DNA of 64,000 nt from Ziziphus jujuba (lineage: Eukaryota; Streptophyta; Magnoliopsida; Rosales; Rhamnaceae): contig NC_083387.1 of NCBI RefSeq assembly GCF_031755915.1, positions 22,570,501 to 22,634,500 of the forward strand. Reading direction: 5' to 3'. This document shows, piece after piece, positions 49,801 to 61,700 of this stretch (position 1 is the stretch's first letter; each line of letters starts with the position of its first letter). The position numbers and the translations under genes are program-made. Under the pieces are notes generated by a model, which was not told the origin of the DNA, did no database searches, and saw nothing but the letters and a program-made list of their open reading frames with translations.

Positions 49801-49866
49801 AACGGTCAACGGTCAACCTCGGTCAACGTGCACGGATTCCGGTGCGATTCGGGACGGGGTGTTACA
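46825..49866 (-). repeat. 3' LTR of gypsy element E
   Basis: In sense (minus strand) it starts TGTAACACCCCGTCCCG at 49866 and ends GGGTCCTGACA at 46825, 3042 bp. One half is AT-rich (47340-48560 region). The other is GC-rich (48560-49300) with CCGGC words and a (CT)n stretch near 49304-49362. It has three GGTCAAC units near its sense start where the other LTR has two. Confidence 0.95.
48619..49407 (-). other. 262-codon open frame inside the LTR of element E
   Basis: The frame lies in the sense orientation in the GC-rich part of the LTR and has an identical copy in the other LTR (56422-57210). The start is an Arg/Glu-rich low-complexity stretch from the (CT)n repeat. The rest is Pro/Arg/Ser-rich with no family resemblance I can see. 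GC-rich DNA easily holds long chance frames, and an overlapping plus-strand frame of 161 codons is also open. I do not call it a gene. Confidence 0.25.
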
Positions 49867-49882
49867 GCCTTCCCCCCTTACA
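49867..49882 (-). other. Polypurine tract of element E
   Basis: The minus strand reads GTAAGGGGGGAAGGC immediately before the 3' LTR, preceded by CGAGGACGAAATTTTT. This is the usual end of plant chromovirus internal regions. Confidence 0.85.
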
Positions 49883-49910
49883 AAAATTTCGTCCTCGAAA
49901 TTTCCGCACG

Positions 49911-52900
49911 TCACTGGAACAGATACGGGTACTGCTCACACATCTGTGCTTCGGGTTCCCACGTTGCTTCCTCGACCAAGTGGTTCCGCCATAAGACCTT
50001 AACTAGAGGAATAGTCTTGTTGCGTAGCGTGCGTTCCTCGTGATCCAAAATCTGTACTGGCTGCTCCACATACGAAAGATCTTCCCTTATCTCTATATCC
50101 GGACTCTCGAGTACGTGCGAAGGGTCTGCAATATACTTCCGTAGCATCGACACATGAAACACGTTGTGTACTCGAGCTAGCTCTTCCGGTAACGCCAACC
50201 TATACGCCACCGGGCCAATCCTCTCCGTAACCTCGTAAGGCCCAATATAACGAGGACCCAACTTACCTCGTCGTCCAAAACGTACTACTCCTTTCCATGG
50301 AGATAGTTTTAGGAATACCCAATCTCCTACCTCGAATTCCAAATCCTTTCTACGCACATCGGCGTAACTCTTCTGTCTATCTTGGGCAACCTTCAATCGA
50401 TCCCTAATGATCTTCACCTTGTCCAAGGTCATCCTTAAATACTCAAATCCGACCGCATTAGTTGTTGCAAGGAGCCTCTCTTCTCCTACCTCACTCCAAC
50501 ACAAAGGTGTCCGACACTGCCTCCCATATAAAGCTTCATACGGGGACATTCCAGTACTCGCTTGATAACTGTTGTTGTAGACAAACTCTATCAGTGGCAG
50601 TTGTTCATCCCAGCTACCGCTAAATTGCATAATGCAAGACCTTAGCATGTCTTCTAATGTCTGGATTGTGCGCTCTGCTTGTCCATCAGATTGTGGGTGA
50701 AAAGCGGTGCTGTAGTTAAGTCTTGCTCCTAGTGCATCAGCCAACTTCCGCCATAGTCGTGAAGTAAAGCGCGGATCTCGATCGGAGACGATGGCTAACG
50801 GTACTCCATGAAGACTTACAATGCGTTGCACGAACAACTGGGCTAACTTCTCGGGCGAAAAACGTTCTCGTACCGGTAGGAAGTGTGCCGACTTGGTGAG
50901 ACGATCAATGATTACCCAAATGCCGTCGTACCTTCTAGGTGTGGAAGGAAGCTTGAATACGAAGTCCATGTTGAGTTCTTCCCACTTCCACACGGGAATC
51001 GGTAAAGGTTGGAGTAGTCCCGAAGGCTTCTGTCTTTCTGCTTTCACTTGTTGACAAATCAAACACTTTGATACAAAGTCTGCCACTTCTCTCTTCATAC
51101 CAATCCACCAATAATACTTAACAAGCGTCCGATACATCTTGGTACTCCCAGGATGCATCGCATACATCGAGCTATGCGCCTCCTCCAACATCTCCTTCTT
51201 GAGTCCTGGGATATCCGGAACGCAAAGTCGTCCTTTATACACGAGGGCTCCATCCCTCCTTATGGAAAATTCCGGATCAAGACCTTCTTGTACCTTGCCC
51301 TTAATTGTCCTCAACTTAGGATCTTCCATTTGGGTCTCTACTATACGATCCACCAACACCGGTCGTACCTGGAAGCTAGCCATGAGAACTCCTGAAGGAT
51401 GCATATGCATTAACACCCCCATCTTCTTCAACTCCACCATGAGAGGTAGTTGGATGACTTGGATGTGAGCAAGGGATCCAGTAGCCTTCCTACTCAAAGC
51501 ATCTGCCACTACATTCGCCTTACCCGGGTGATAGTCAATCACACAGTCATAATCCTTTAACAACTCCATCCATCGCCTTTGCCTCATATTTAACTCCTTC
51601 TGAGTGAAAATATACTTGAGGCTCTTGTGGTCGGTATAGATTTGGCACGTGGCCCCATACAAGTAGTGCCTCCACTTCTTTAGAGCAAAGACTACCGCCG
51701 CCAATTCTAAGTCGTGCGTAGGGTAATTCTGTTCGTGCTGCTTCAATTGCCGAGATGCATACGCTACCACCCTTTGATTCTGCATTAGCACGCAACCCAA
51801 CCCTTGATGGGATGCATCACAATAAACTTCAAAACCTTCATTCCCATCAGGTAAAGTTAAAACAGGTGCGGATGTCAACTTTTGCTTCAACTCCTGAAAA
51901 CTCTGTTCACACCTGTCCGTCCAACTAAATTCAACATTCTTTCGGGTCAATCTATGAAGCGGCCCGGCAATCCTTGAAAACCCTTCAATAAAACGACGGT
52001 AGTAACCCGCTAATCCAAGAAAACTTCGTACCTCCCTCACAGTGGTAGGGCGCTCCCAACTCAACACTGCCTTTACCTTATCAGGGTCCACATAGATACC
52101 TTCTGCCGACACGATATGTCCGAGAAAACCCACTTGATTCAACCAGAATTCACACTTGTCGAATTTAGCATATAGCTGATGCTGCCTTAGAGTTTGGAGC
52201 ACTCTCTTCAAATGTCTCACGTGCTCTTCTTGGCTCCTTGAATAGATCAGAATGTCATCGATAAATACAATGACAAAATGATCCAAGTACGGACGAAACA
52301 CCCTATTCATCAAGTCCATGAAAGCTGCTGGGGCATTGGTGAGTCCGAACGACATCACTAGGAATTCATAATGTCCGTACCTCGTCCTAAAGGCAGTCTT
52401 AGGAATGTCCGACTCTCGGATCCTTAACTGATGGTATCCCGACCTCAAGTCGATCTTGGAGAACACCTTGGCACCTTGGAGTTGGTCGAATAGATCATCT
52501 ATCCTTGGCAACGGATAGCGATTAGGAATGGTGACCTTATTAAGTTGTCGGTAGTCTATACACAGCCTTAGACTACCATCCTTTTTCTTTACAAACAAAA
52601 CTGGGGCTCCCCACGGCGATATACTTGGTCTAATAAACCCCTTATCTACCAAATCTTGCAACTGGACCTTTAGCTCCCTTAACTCCGCTGGAGCCATCCG
52701 ATACGGTGGTAGAGAAATAGGCACGGTGCCTGGAATCAATTCAATGGGAAAGTCAACTTCCCTTTCCGGAGGCAATCCTGGTAACTCCTTAGGAAACACG
52801 TCCGGGAAATCCCTCACAACGGGCATGTCTTCCAACCTGACCCCACTTACTCGGGTATCTATCACATGAGCCAAATACCCCTGGCAACCTTTATTCAGTA

Positions 52901-54485
52901 GCTTCTTGGCGGTAAAGGTAGATATCAACCTCGGTAAGGGCCTTCCAACTCCTCCACGGAATACTACTTCTGGCAACCCTGGCCTCCTGAATGTAACTTC
53001 CTTGCTGAAACAGTCTACAGATGCATGGTTCCTTGCCAACCAATCCATGCCCAAAATTACATCAAGTCCGGACAGATCCAACAGGATCAAGTCCGCCTCC
53101 ATCACTTGATCTTCGATGCTGAAGAAACATTCCTTGATTAACTGGCTAGGCCACAAGGATTCTCCTGCAGGAGTGGCTATCTCTACTAGACATTCTAAAG
53201 AAGTAGGGGTCATACCGACCCGAGTGACGAATTCCTTGGAGATGAATGAATGTGTTGCTCCCGGGTCTATAAGTACTAATGCATCATTACCAAATATATT
53301 CAACGTACCTGCCACGATGTCCGGTGTAGCTAGGGCCTCCTGCTGCGTCATCGCAAACACTCGACCCTGCCCTGTCTGCTGGGGCCTCCGTCCTCTACCC
53401 CTGCTCGGTCCAACAGGCTGTGGGACTGATCCCGATGAACCTCCTACTGCATAACTCCCTCGGGAACTCTGACCCCGCGATCCACTGGCCTGATGTGATG
53501 GTGGGCTCGCCCCTAACACTCCCGCCTCTCCATAAGGGCAATTTCTCTTAATATGTCCCGCCTGTCCACACTGAAAGCACACACCCTCAAACTGGCAAAT
53601 CCCATGGTGTGCTCTATTGCAACGTCTGCAGAATGGCTTGGGGCTAAACCCAGAGTGCTGATATGAGCTCGTGCCGCCGCTGATGGAATGGCGCGCTGGT
53701 TGGGGCATACGATAGCCGCCTCTCCTCTGAAATCTGCCTCGAGGGCTGAACCCACCACTGTCTGAGCCTGAACTATGACTCTTCTTAGATGCCCCCTGTC
53801 GAGGTACCCCGCTATACGAACCTTCGAACGGTCTGCGCCTCAAGGGTCTGTGTATCTCCGCCTGTCTCTCTAGCTCGAGCGCTGCATCCCTGGCGGACTG
53901 ATAGGTGGGGTGTACTGACCCAGAAAAGGTGTAGCCGATGCTCTCGTTCAACCCGTCTATGAACCTCACCTTCTTCGCGTGATCGTCGGGAATCAAGTGC
54001 ATGCAGAACTCTGACAGCTCCCGGAACCTCCTCTCGTACTCTGTCACCGTCATGTTTCCCTGGCGCAGTCCCTCGAACTCTCTCCTTCTCGCCTCACGGT
54101 AGGCAGGAGGACAGAACTCAGTAGAGAAGGCAATCTTGAACTGGTCCCACGTATGCCTTCTGCGGGTCTTCTCCATTTGCCACCACTTCCGGGCGTCTCC
54201 CTCTAACATGAACCCAGAAATCCTCACCATATCCTCATCGGGGCACTGCATCCCCTCTTCCAAGATTTTCTCCATGCTGGATAGCCACTTCAAGGCTGCA
54301 GCTGGGCCTTGGCTTCCATCGAACTCCACGGCTCCTAAACGTCGAGCCTGATCCACGGATCGGTTACTAGAGCTTGAACCTCCTAAGGCTCTAGTTAGCT
54401 GAGAGACCAGATCTCTAAGGCTTGATCGACTCCCGGAACTCTCAGCCGAGCGTTCCCGAGTTCTACGTGTGTCCCGTCGACTCAT
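49911..54485 (-). CDS. Gypsy element E Gag-Pol polyprotein, intact
   Basis: One uninterrupted frame of 1524 residues. Domains in order: gag (about 60-210; [27 protein letters not shown]); a CCHC zinc knuckle [14 protein letters not shown] at 303-316; a retropepsin motif [13 protein letters not shown] (catalytic D at about 407); RT (about 600-770; [22 protein letters not shown] at 741-748, so FIDD replaces the usual YVDD/YIDD); RNase H ([22 protein letters not shown]); and integrase ([16 protein letters not shown], then catalytic D in LNMDFV, D in VSDRDPRF, E in [11 protein letters not shown]). A C-terminal chromodomain-like segment follows ([16 protein letters not shown]). The PG in place of SG next to the protease aspartate is common in this plant clade. 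The ATG is 143 bases after the PBS side of the LTR. All catalytic residues I can place are present, so it could be autonomous. Confidence 0.96.
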   Translation of the reverse strand: MSRRDTRRTRERSAESSGSRSSLRDLVSQLTRALGGSSSSNRSVDQARRLGAVEFDGSQGPAAALKWLSSMEKILEEGMQCPDEDMVRISGFMLEGDARKWWQMEKTRRRHTWDQFKIAFSTEFCPPAYREARRREFEGLRQGNMTVTEYERRFRELSEFCMHLIPDDHAKKVRFIDGLNESIGYTFSGSVHPTYQSARDAALELERQAEIHRPLRRRPFEGSYSGVPRQGASKKSHSSGSDSGGFSPRGRFQRRGGYRMPQPARHSISGGTSSYQHSGFSPKPFCRRCNRAHHGICQFEGVCFQCGQAGHIKRNCPYGEAGVLGASPPSHQASGSRGQSSRGSYAVGGSSGSVPQPVGPSRGRGRRPQQTGQGRVFAMTQQEALATPDIVAGTLNIFGNDALVLIDPGATHSFISKEFVTRVGMTPTSLECLVEIATPAGESLWPSQLIKECFFSIEDQVMEADLILLDLSGLDVILGMDWLARNHASVDCFSKEVTFRRPGLPEVVFRGGVGRPLPRLISTFTAKKLLNKGCQGYLAHVIDTRVSGVRLEDMPVVRDFPDVFPKELPGLPPEREVDFPIELIPGTVPISLPPYRMAPAELRELKVQLQDLVDKGFIRPSISPWGAPVLFVKKKDGSLRLCIDYRQLNKVTIPNRYPLPRIDDLFDQLQGAKVFSKIDLRSGYHQLRIRESDIPKTAFRTRYGHYEFLVMSFGLTNAPAAFMDLMNRVFRPYLDHFVIVFIDDILIYSRSQEEHVRHLKRVLQTLRQHQLYAKFDKCEFWLNQVGFLGHIVSAEGIYVDPDKVKAVLSWERPTTVREVRSFLGLAGYYRRFIEGFSRIAGPLHRLTRKNVEFSWTDRCEQSFQELKQKLTSAPVLTLPDGNEGFEVYCDASHQGLGCVLMQNQRVVAYASRQLKQHEQNYPTHDLELAAVVFALKKWRHYLYGATCQIYTDHKSLKYIFTQKELNMRQRRWMELLKDYDCVIDYHPGKANVVADALSRKATGSLAHIQVIQLPLMVELKKMGVLMHMHPSGVLMASFQVRPVLVDRIVETQMEDPKLRTIKGKVQEGLDPEFSIRRDGALVYKGRLCVPDIPGLKKEMLEEAHSSMYAMHPGSTKMYRTLVKYYWWIGMKREVADFVSKCLICQQVKAERQKPSGLLQPLPIPVWKWEELNMDFVFKLPSTPRRYDGIWVIIDRLTKSAHFLPVRERFSPEKLAQLFVQRIVSLHGVPLAIVSDRDPRFTSRLWRKLADALGARLNYSTAFHPQSDGQAERTIQTLEDMLRSCIMQFSGSWDEQLPLIEFVYNNSYQASTGMSPYEALYGRQCRTPLCWSEVGEERLLATTNAVGFEYLRMTLDKVKIIRDRLKVAQDRQKSYADVRRKDLEFEVGDWVFLKLSPWKGVVRFGRRGKLGPRYIGPYEVTERIGPVAYRLALPEELARVHNVFHVSMLRKYIADPSHVLESPDIEIREDLSYVEQPVQILDHEERTLRNKTIPLVKVLWRNHLVEEATWEPEAQMCEQYPYLFQ

Positions 54486-54608
54486 CGTAGTCGATTACTG
54501 AAGAAACAAACAAGAGTTTAGAAACAGGGACACTTAAGCACGATTACAAAAGGAAGGAATTTACGGATGGGCTGTACAGCAATGCACAGTCCCTAAGGAT
54601 TACAAGAA

Positions 54609-54625
54609 CCTATGCTTTGATACCA
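54609..54625 (-). other. Primer binding site of element E
   Basis: The minus strand reads TGGTATCAAAGCATAGG two bases inside the 5' LTR. The first bases match the initiator tRNA-Met 3' end. Confidence 0.85.
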
Positions 54626-54627
54626 AC

Positions 54628-57600
54628 TGTCAGGACCCGTCCAAAGTTCCCCACCGGAACCCTAGACAAGCCCTGATCCCAGGGAAACCCTACCGGACCC
54701 TTCTGTGGAAGATCCGGCAGAACCTCCCCTAAGGGATGGACTTACCACAAAATTTCCTGCACTGAAAACACACTTCTATAATTGTTCCCTTATTCCTCCC
54801 ACAGTACGACGAACTGGTTCCATAAATTTCAGCACTCCAAAATAAAAATACAGTAATCCAGTGCAATACAAATACATAAGTGTCCCATACAGTATACAGA
54901 GCTTTATGAAGTACTACAAAATACAGAATACAGCAAAAGTGAACGAAATATTACAACTGCAGTAAAAGAAGAACAAGGTACTGCACGAACAAATACAGCG
55001 AGGAAGATCGAGTCCGCTCCGAGTGAACACCGACAACCTGGTACCTAGAGGAACGGAATTTAAGAGTGTGAGATGCTAATCATCTCAGTGAGCGACCCTA
55101 CTACTCTACACTATCATACCACGGTAATAGGTATATAAATAATAATTATTTGGAAATAATAATGTCTCTCAAAACCCTTACAATTCTCTCAGTTGGAAAG
55201 GTTCCCCTTTTAAAACATTTTCACAAAACCCTTTATTCATATTTCCCGAAAACCAAGACATCAATTAAATACCAGAACAGTAATATTATATTTTTAATTC
55301 CAATACAGTTTCCAAACATTTTATTTTTAAAACACAGTTCTGAAAATCATTTGATGCACCCACTATATACCAGTGGCGCCAACAGTACCCAGCGTCCCAA
55401 GGTACCGCCAGACAGGAGGTTATAGAAAGAAACCGGCATACGGTCGCGTGGCGTCCCACTGCGCCGCTGCTAACCTGGTGTCCCGGCCAAAGGGGGGTGG
55501 CCGCCCTCTCCGATGGCATCCACAGGACACCCTCATAATATCAACCGCGCGCTACTCACACCCACCTGCGCGCTAATCACAACCGTGTGCACACTAACCA
55601 TATCACATATACCATATCACATAATCAGAACACCAGTACGTGCACGGTGCATCTAAAAATTATAAAATCCATAAATTTAAATCATAAAACAAATTTCACA
55701 TTTTTCATAAGCATAGCGGGCATAATCCATCCGCTTGAACCGGGAAATTCTCCACAATTTCCTTATAATCCATACCATAAATTCCATGATTTTCAAATCC
55801 ACCAACTCCCAAATCCATCAATTCAAATATCCACATTTTTTTTTTCCAAGCATAAATAATTTCTCGAAATATCATAATCAAATCCCATAATATTTTATGG
55901 GCATATTTCATAAAAATTGAAATCACCAACATAACCAAATATTTTCCTTGAAATATTTGAAAATCAAATCGTGCCCAATTTACCATTAAAACCACACCAA
56001 TTTCAAAATCCTCAAAACCATAAAATAATTCCACATGGCATAAATTGGTGAAATACACATTTTCTTAAATCCGATAAATTCACAAATAATTCCACAATAA
56101 TTCAAATAAATATTTGGCACATAGAAATTAAATTCCAAATATTTAAATCACACATTATATATTCACCAATTAAATTCCCAAAATTAATTTGAAGGTGGGT
56201 CACTCACCTTGTGCACGTATCTCAATCAAGATCCTCCGCAGGATCGACTCCGCTACTTGCACGTGCACCTAAAACATCCACAGTACCAAAACCACAAATA
56301 TTAATATTTTATTCGGGTAATCCCCAAATGGGTACCCGAGGAGCGAACACCAAACGATAACTAAAATTTACGAATGATATACCGAATCGAAGCTCGAGTG
56401 ATGCTAATCACAGATCCGGTCTTAATTTCTGATGATCGTACCCGACGGGGTCGGAATTTTATCGGGAAGCTTTTCGGGTTTCGGCTCCGCAATTCTCCCA
56501 AACCGTCGCGAATTGGTGGAAACGGAAGTCGGATTTGGGTTCAGGAGGTCGAACACTGCGGACTGGAGCTGGCCGGAATTTTCAGGGTACTCGCCGGAAC
56601 AGTACTTTCCGGCGGCCGCCACGTCACCGGCAACCGTCGCCGGAACAGTAATTTCCGACGGTGGCCGTTTGCTGTGAAATTTTGCAGATTTGTAGATCGT
56701 GAGGAGAGCAATCCAACGGGACCGACGGTGAGCAAAACGGAGGTCGGACGGCGGAGAAATCACCGTTTGAAGATTTTCGACCCCTCGCCGGAAAACGCTC
56801 CGATCCCGGCGCGTCGGTGGTCCGATGGTCGTGATTTTTGGTGGGTAGGCCGGACTTGAGGAGAGGATCAAGGCTGTCAGGCGCGTGTACTGTTTATAGG
56901 CCGGAATAGTGCCGATTCGCGGTGGCCGGCGGTGGAGGGGAAAAATCGCCGCCAAACTTCGGACGTCCGATCCGGGCGCGTCCGGCGGCCGTTCGCCGTG
57001 AAATTTGGAGGTTTTGCCGGAAATGAGGTGGGCAATCTGGCTGGCCGGCGCGTGTACAGTAACTAGGCCGGAAAAACGTGAAAATGGCCGGCGGCCGGCG
57101 GGTCCTCTTTCTCTCTTTCTCTCTCCTCTCTCTCTTTCTCTCTCTTCTCTCTCTTTCTCTCTCTTCCCCGAGAGTTTTTCAAAATTAAAACCCTGTGTGA
57201 CACTGTTCATGCCACGTGGACCACTCAGAAGCTGACACGTGGCATTTCACTGTTCACGACCCAAAAACATTAAAATAATACGGTATCCGGTAAACTTCAA
57301 ACGTCCATAACTTTTTAACCGGATGTCCGTTTTGAGCGTGCCGCTAGTCTGTGAACTCGTATCGACGAGTACTTTACAACCATACAAGAGTCAACTCACA
57401 ATTACATCACAAGAAAAAGTCAACTCCCGGCACCTTTTAGACAGTTTACACTTCAACTTGTTTTGCCCATAACTTTCAAACCGTAGCTCCGTTTTCGACG
57501 TGCTACTAGTCTACGAACTCAGGGCGTCATGCACTTCGCCACGGTACCCTGGTCAACTCGAAATTCCCACCGAGTCAAAAAGTCAACTTTGACCCCTTCG

Positions 57601-57662
57601 GTCAACGGTCAACCTCGGTCAACGTGCACGGATTCCGGTGCGATTCGGGACGGGGTGTTACA
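54628..57662 (-). repeat. 5' LTR of gypsy element E
   Basis: 3035 bp, with TG...CA ends like its partner at 46825-49866. By eye the two match throughout except for loss of one 7-bp GGTCAAC unit here (near 57600-57612). Every open frame in one LTR recurs with identical translation in the other. Confidence 0.95.
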
Positions 57663-58070
57663 ACCACAGCCACACCAACCACAGCCACCATTGTTGACAG
57701 CCACCATTGTTGACACCATTGCTGCACCGATCAACAATTGTGGGCTAAGATGTTGAAAAGTGTGGCCTTGTAAGCCTATAAATAGGCTCCTTACCTTTGC
57801 ATGAAAACCAAGCCAAGAGAGCAATCTCAAGCCTCCCAAGTGAGGAGAATTGAGAGAAAACTCCAAGAGTGAGAGTTGTTTAAGTTCCAGAGAGAACTTG
57901 AGAGAAGAGTGAGCAATTCCAGAGAGAATTGGAGAGTGCAGAGAGAGGTTCCACGAGAGAATCCTCCATGAGAGAAGTTTTTATTTTTGTATTCTATTTT
58001 TAAAAGATTAATAGAATTCTTTTATTTTCTTCTCATATTTCTTCTCTAAAGTGGTCAGAGAACCACAACA
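57663..58070 (+). repeat. 5' LTR of element D, remaining 408 bases
   Basis: It resumes at the duplicated ACCAC and runs to GAACCACAACA at 58070. It contains the U3 minisatellite of CCACAGCCACACC words, two copies of GCCACCATTGTTGACA, and the TATA box. AG-rich sequence full of GAGAG words follows the TATA box. Confidence 0.95.
57777..57784 (+). promoter_or_regulatory. TATA box in the 5' LTR of element D
   Basis: TATAAATA inside CCTATAAATAGGCTCC, a strong plant TATA context; the same word is at 62967-62974 in the 3' LTR. It now lies only about 115 bp from the outer end of gypsy E. Confidence 0.75.
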
Positions 58071-58072
58071 AG

Positions 58073-58085
58073 TGGTATCAGAGAC
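58073..58085 (+). other. Primer binding site of element D
   Basis: TGGTATCAGAGAC two bases after the LTR. It matches the initiator tRNA-Met primer used by most plant copia elements. Confidence 0.9.
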
Positions 58086-58330
58086 CCAGATCGAGAGCTT
58101 GGGTTCAAAATTTGAAGAAACAGAGCCATTGTTCTTCAAGTTGGTGTTTCGGAAAGTTGCTCAAATAATTAATTTGACAATCCCAGGTGAAAGTACCCGA
58201 CGAGAGGAGAACAACGAAGTTCGCCGGAGAGAAAACGGACGTCCCACGCGCCCGCACGCGCCGACTGAAATTTTTCTGCAACTGTTCACGCGCCCACGCG
58301 CCGCACGCGCCGTCTGGAGGTTGAAGACGA

Positions 58331-58469
58331 CCACGTCAGCAGCCACGTCAGCGAACCCCTGCCACGTCATCTGCCACGCCAGCCGACACGTCATCTGCCA
58401 CGTGTCGCCACGTCATCTGACACGTCATCTGCCACGTGGTGCCACGTCAGCACCATCTGCCACGTCAGC
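58331..58469 (+). repeat. ACGT-core array in the leader of element D
   Basis: About ten ACGT cores occur in 139 bp, mostly as CCACGTCATCTG and CCACGTCAGC, with one CCACGTGG and one CCACGTGTC. The units vary in length and order. A 169-codon frame through the leader (58051-58560) has repeat-derived residues and no family signature, so I do not call it a gene. Confidence 0.85.
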
Positions 58470-58477
58470 AATATTTT

Positions 58478-58595
58478 CTGAAATTACGGAACAGCCCCTG
58501 AAGTATTGGAAATTACAGAGTGACTCCTGTAGTTTTCTGAAATTACGGTGCAGCCCCTGAACTATTGGAAATTACAGATTGACCCCTATAGTTTC
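58478..58595 (+). repeat. 59-bp tandem repeat in the leader of element D
   Basis: Two copies start CTGAAATTACGG and carry CAGCCCCTGAA, TATTGGAAATTACAGA and TGAC(C/T)CCT. Further degenerate pieces (GAAATTAC, TTGGCCCC, TTTGACCCC) run on to about 58675. Confidence 0.8.
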
Positions 58596-58763
58596 TGTAT
58601 TTGCAGGTTGACCCAGAAATTTTGTGAAATTACATTTTGGCCCCAAAATTTCTGGTAATTATATTTTGACCCCGGAAGAGTCAAGTCCACCATTTTCGGC
58701 CGTTCCGGACGCAACGGTTAACTCCGTTTTGCCAAATTCAGCTCCATTTTTGGTCAAGCCATA

Positions 58764-61700
58764 ATGTCAATGGAAGAATCATCTTCGGGAGCTATGGTTA
58801 AGCTCACTGCCACAAATTATACACTTTGGAGACCTCGGATGGAAGATCTCCTCAATTGTAAGGATCTGTTTGATCCTATAGAAGCTAAAGGCGAAAACCC
58901 CGATCCCAGCAAAGTAGCAGAATGGAAGAAATTAAACAAGAAAACGATCGGTCAGATCAGGCAATGGATCGACCACAGTGTCTTCCATCATGTAGCGAAG
59001 GAAACGGATGCATATGCCCTCTGGACAAAATTGGAGGACATGCACCAGGCCAAGACTGCTCGGAACAAAGCCCTGTTGCTTAAGCGATTGGTACATCTAA
59101 CATTACAGAGTGGAACTTCTGTAGCCGAGCATACCAGTGAGTTCCAGAGCTTGGTAAATCAACTATCTGCTGTGGATTACCAACTAGGGGATGAGGATCA
59201 GGCCCTCCTACTTCTAAGCTCTCTTCCAGACAGTTGGGAGACATTGGTAGTCTCTCTCAGCAATTCGGCCCCGAATGGCAAACTTACTATGGCTATGGTT
59301 AAGGATGCCCTATTTAATGAAGAGGCCAGGAGAAAGGACATTGGCATGGATCAGTCACATGCCCTCGTCACAGAGAGAGGAAGACAGCAAAGAGGTGGTC
59401 GAGATAGGGGGAGAGGCAGGAGCAAGAGCAGAGGCAGATCTACAGACGGCAGAAAATCATCGTATAAGTGCTATCATTGTGGCCTGGAGGGTCACATGAA
59501 GAAGAACTGCAGAAAGTTGTTGAGAGAGCAGAGACTCCAAGGTAATCAGCCGAAGAAGGATGGAGAGACACTAGTCACTTGTACAGGAGAAGTGGCGCTC
59601 TGCTCCACCGAAGAAGAGACATGCCTTCATATATCAACCCAAGATGTTGAGTGGGTAGTCGATACTGCAGCATCCTACCATGTCACTCCACATAGAGATT
59701 TCTTCAAAACGTACAAAGCAGGAGACTTTGGTACGGTAAAGATGGGAAATTCCAGTTTCGCAAAGATTATGGGAACTGGTGATATTCAGATAAAAACGAA
59801 TGTTGGTTGTACAATCACTTTGAAGGATGTCCGTCATGTTCCAGATCTTCGGCTTAATCTACTTTCGGGAGCAGCCTTAGACAAGCAAGGCTATGACAAC
59901 TATTTCAGCAAAGGCACATGGAAAATGACGAAAGGTGCCATAGTTGTCGCCCGAGGACATATTTGTGGAACGTTGTACAAGACTCATGTGAAGATATGTG
60001 CAGACAGCCTCAATATTGCAGAAGGAGAGGCGTCTCAAAATCTGTGGCACCAGAGACTCGGTCACATGAGTGAAAAAGGATTGTCCACTTTGGCAAGGAA
60101 GAAGCTTATCACTGTTTGCAAGGATGCTGCGCTAGATCCTTGTAATCACTGCTTGTTTGGTAAGCAACATAGAGTCTCCTTCAGTTCCTCTGCATCGAGA
60201 AAATCAGAGTTGCTTAGTCTGGTGCACTCTGATGTTTGTGGTCCCATGGAGGTGGAATCATTAGGTGGCAACAAGTATTTCCTGACCTTCATTGATGATG
60301 CTTCTCGGAAGGTGTGGGTATATTTCTTGAAGACAAAGGACCAGGTATTGGATTACTTCAAACTGTTTCATACCATGGTAGAGCGTGAAACAGGAAAGAA
60401 GTTGAAATGTCTCCGTTCAGATAATGGAGGCGAGTATACTTCCAAGGAGTTCGATGCCTACTGCAGAAGACACGGCATTCGACATGAGAAGACGGTCCCT
60501 CGCACCCCACAACATAATGGAATAGCCGAAAGAATGAACCGAACCATTATGGAAAAGGTCAGAAGTATGCTCAGTATGGCTAAGCTGCCAAAGCCATTCT
60601 GGGGAGAAGCTGTTCGTGCCGCCCGCTATTTAATCAACAGATCACCGTCAGTACCGTTGAATTTTGAAATTCCGGAGAAAGTGTGGTCGGGTAAGATTCC
60701 CTCCTACTCTCATTTAAGAGTGTTTGGTTGTATAGCTTATGTACATGTATCCAAGGAGCTCAGACAGAAGCTCGATGCAAGATCTACTCCATGCATCTTT
60801 ATAGGATATGGAGACGAAGAATTCGGATACAGGTTATGGGACCCGAAAACCAAGAAGGTTATTAGAAGCAGGGATGTAGTATTCCATGAAAACCAGAAAA
60901 TGGAAGACATTGCAAAGCCCAGAATGTCTCCTAATTGTAGTTCTAGTGCCGAGAATTTTTGTCCTAATCCAGCACCAGCACAAATAGCCACAGAGGATAA
61001 TGAGGTGCATGAAGATATACCAGAAGCAGACCAGGAGGAAGAAGGGGATAATGAGCAGGGGGAGACTCAATCCTCTCAAGCAGCTGCAGGGCCATCACAG
61101 CGGTCAGATGATGGTACACCTCCTGAAACCAGTGGTTTACAAGTTCGGAGATCTGAGCGAGGCCGAATTCCATCAAAGAGATTTCCAGAATCTGAGTATA
61201 TTCTGCTTACTGAAGAAGGGGAGCCAGAGAGTTTCCAGGAAGCTGTTTCTCATCAAGAGAAGGAAAAGTGGCTGCAAGCAATGCAAGATGAGATGGAATC
61301 CTTGCAGAAAAATCATACTTATGAGTTGGTTAAGCTTCCAACAGGAAAGAAGGCACTAAAGAATAAATGGGTGTTCAAGCTCAAGAAAGATGGCAGCGGA
61401 AAGGTGGTGAAACACAAAGCTCGATTGGTGGTCAAAGGATTTCTTCAGAAGAAAGGAATTGACTTTGATGAGATTTTTTCACCAGTGGTAAAAATGACTT
61501 CAATTCGAGTCATTTTTGGTTTAGTAGCAAGTCTAAACCTAGAGCTTGAGCAGATGGATGTGAAGACAGCATTTCTTCACGGTGATTTACATGAAGAAAT
61601 CTACATGGAGCAGCCAGAAGGATTTGAGGTTTCAGGGAAAGAAAACCTCGTATGCAAGCTAAAGAAGAGCTTGTATGGCCTCAAGCAAGCACCAAGACAA

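Larger units (their letters stand above)
46825..57662 (-). mobile_element. Gypsy element E, chromovirus (Tekay/Del-like)
   Basis: A complete Ty3/gypsy element of 10,838 bp on the minus strand. It has two LTRs of about 3.04 kb, a tRNA-Met PBS, one polyprotein frame, a purine tract and a 5-bp TSD (ACCAC at 46820-46824 and 57663-57667). It sits inside the 5' LTR of copia D. The integrase is followed by a chromodomain-like C-terminus, which marks chromoviruses. The LTRs look identical apart from one 7-bp unit, so the insertion is recent. Confidence 0.95.

Noticed and set aside
58051..58560. 169-codon frame in the leader of element D
   Set aside because: It begins inside the LTR/PBS and is built mainly from the ACGT repeats. 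The real gag frame starts at 58764.
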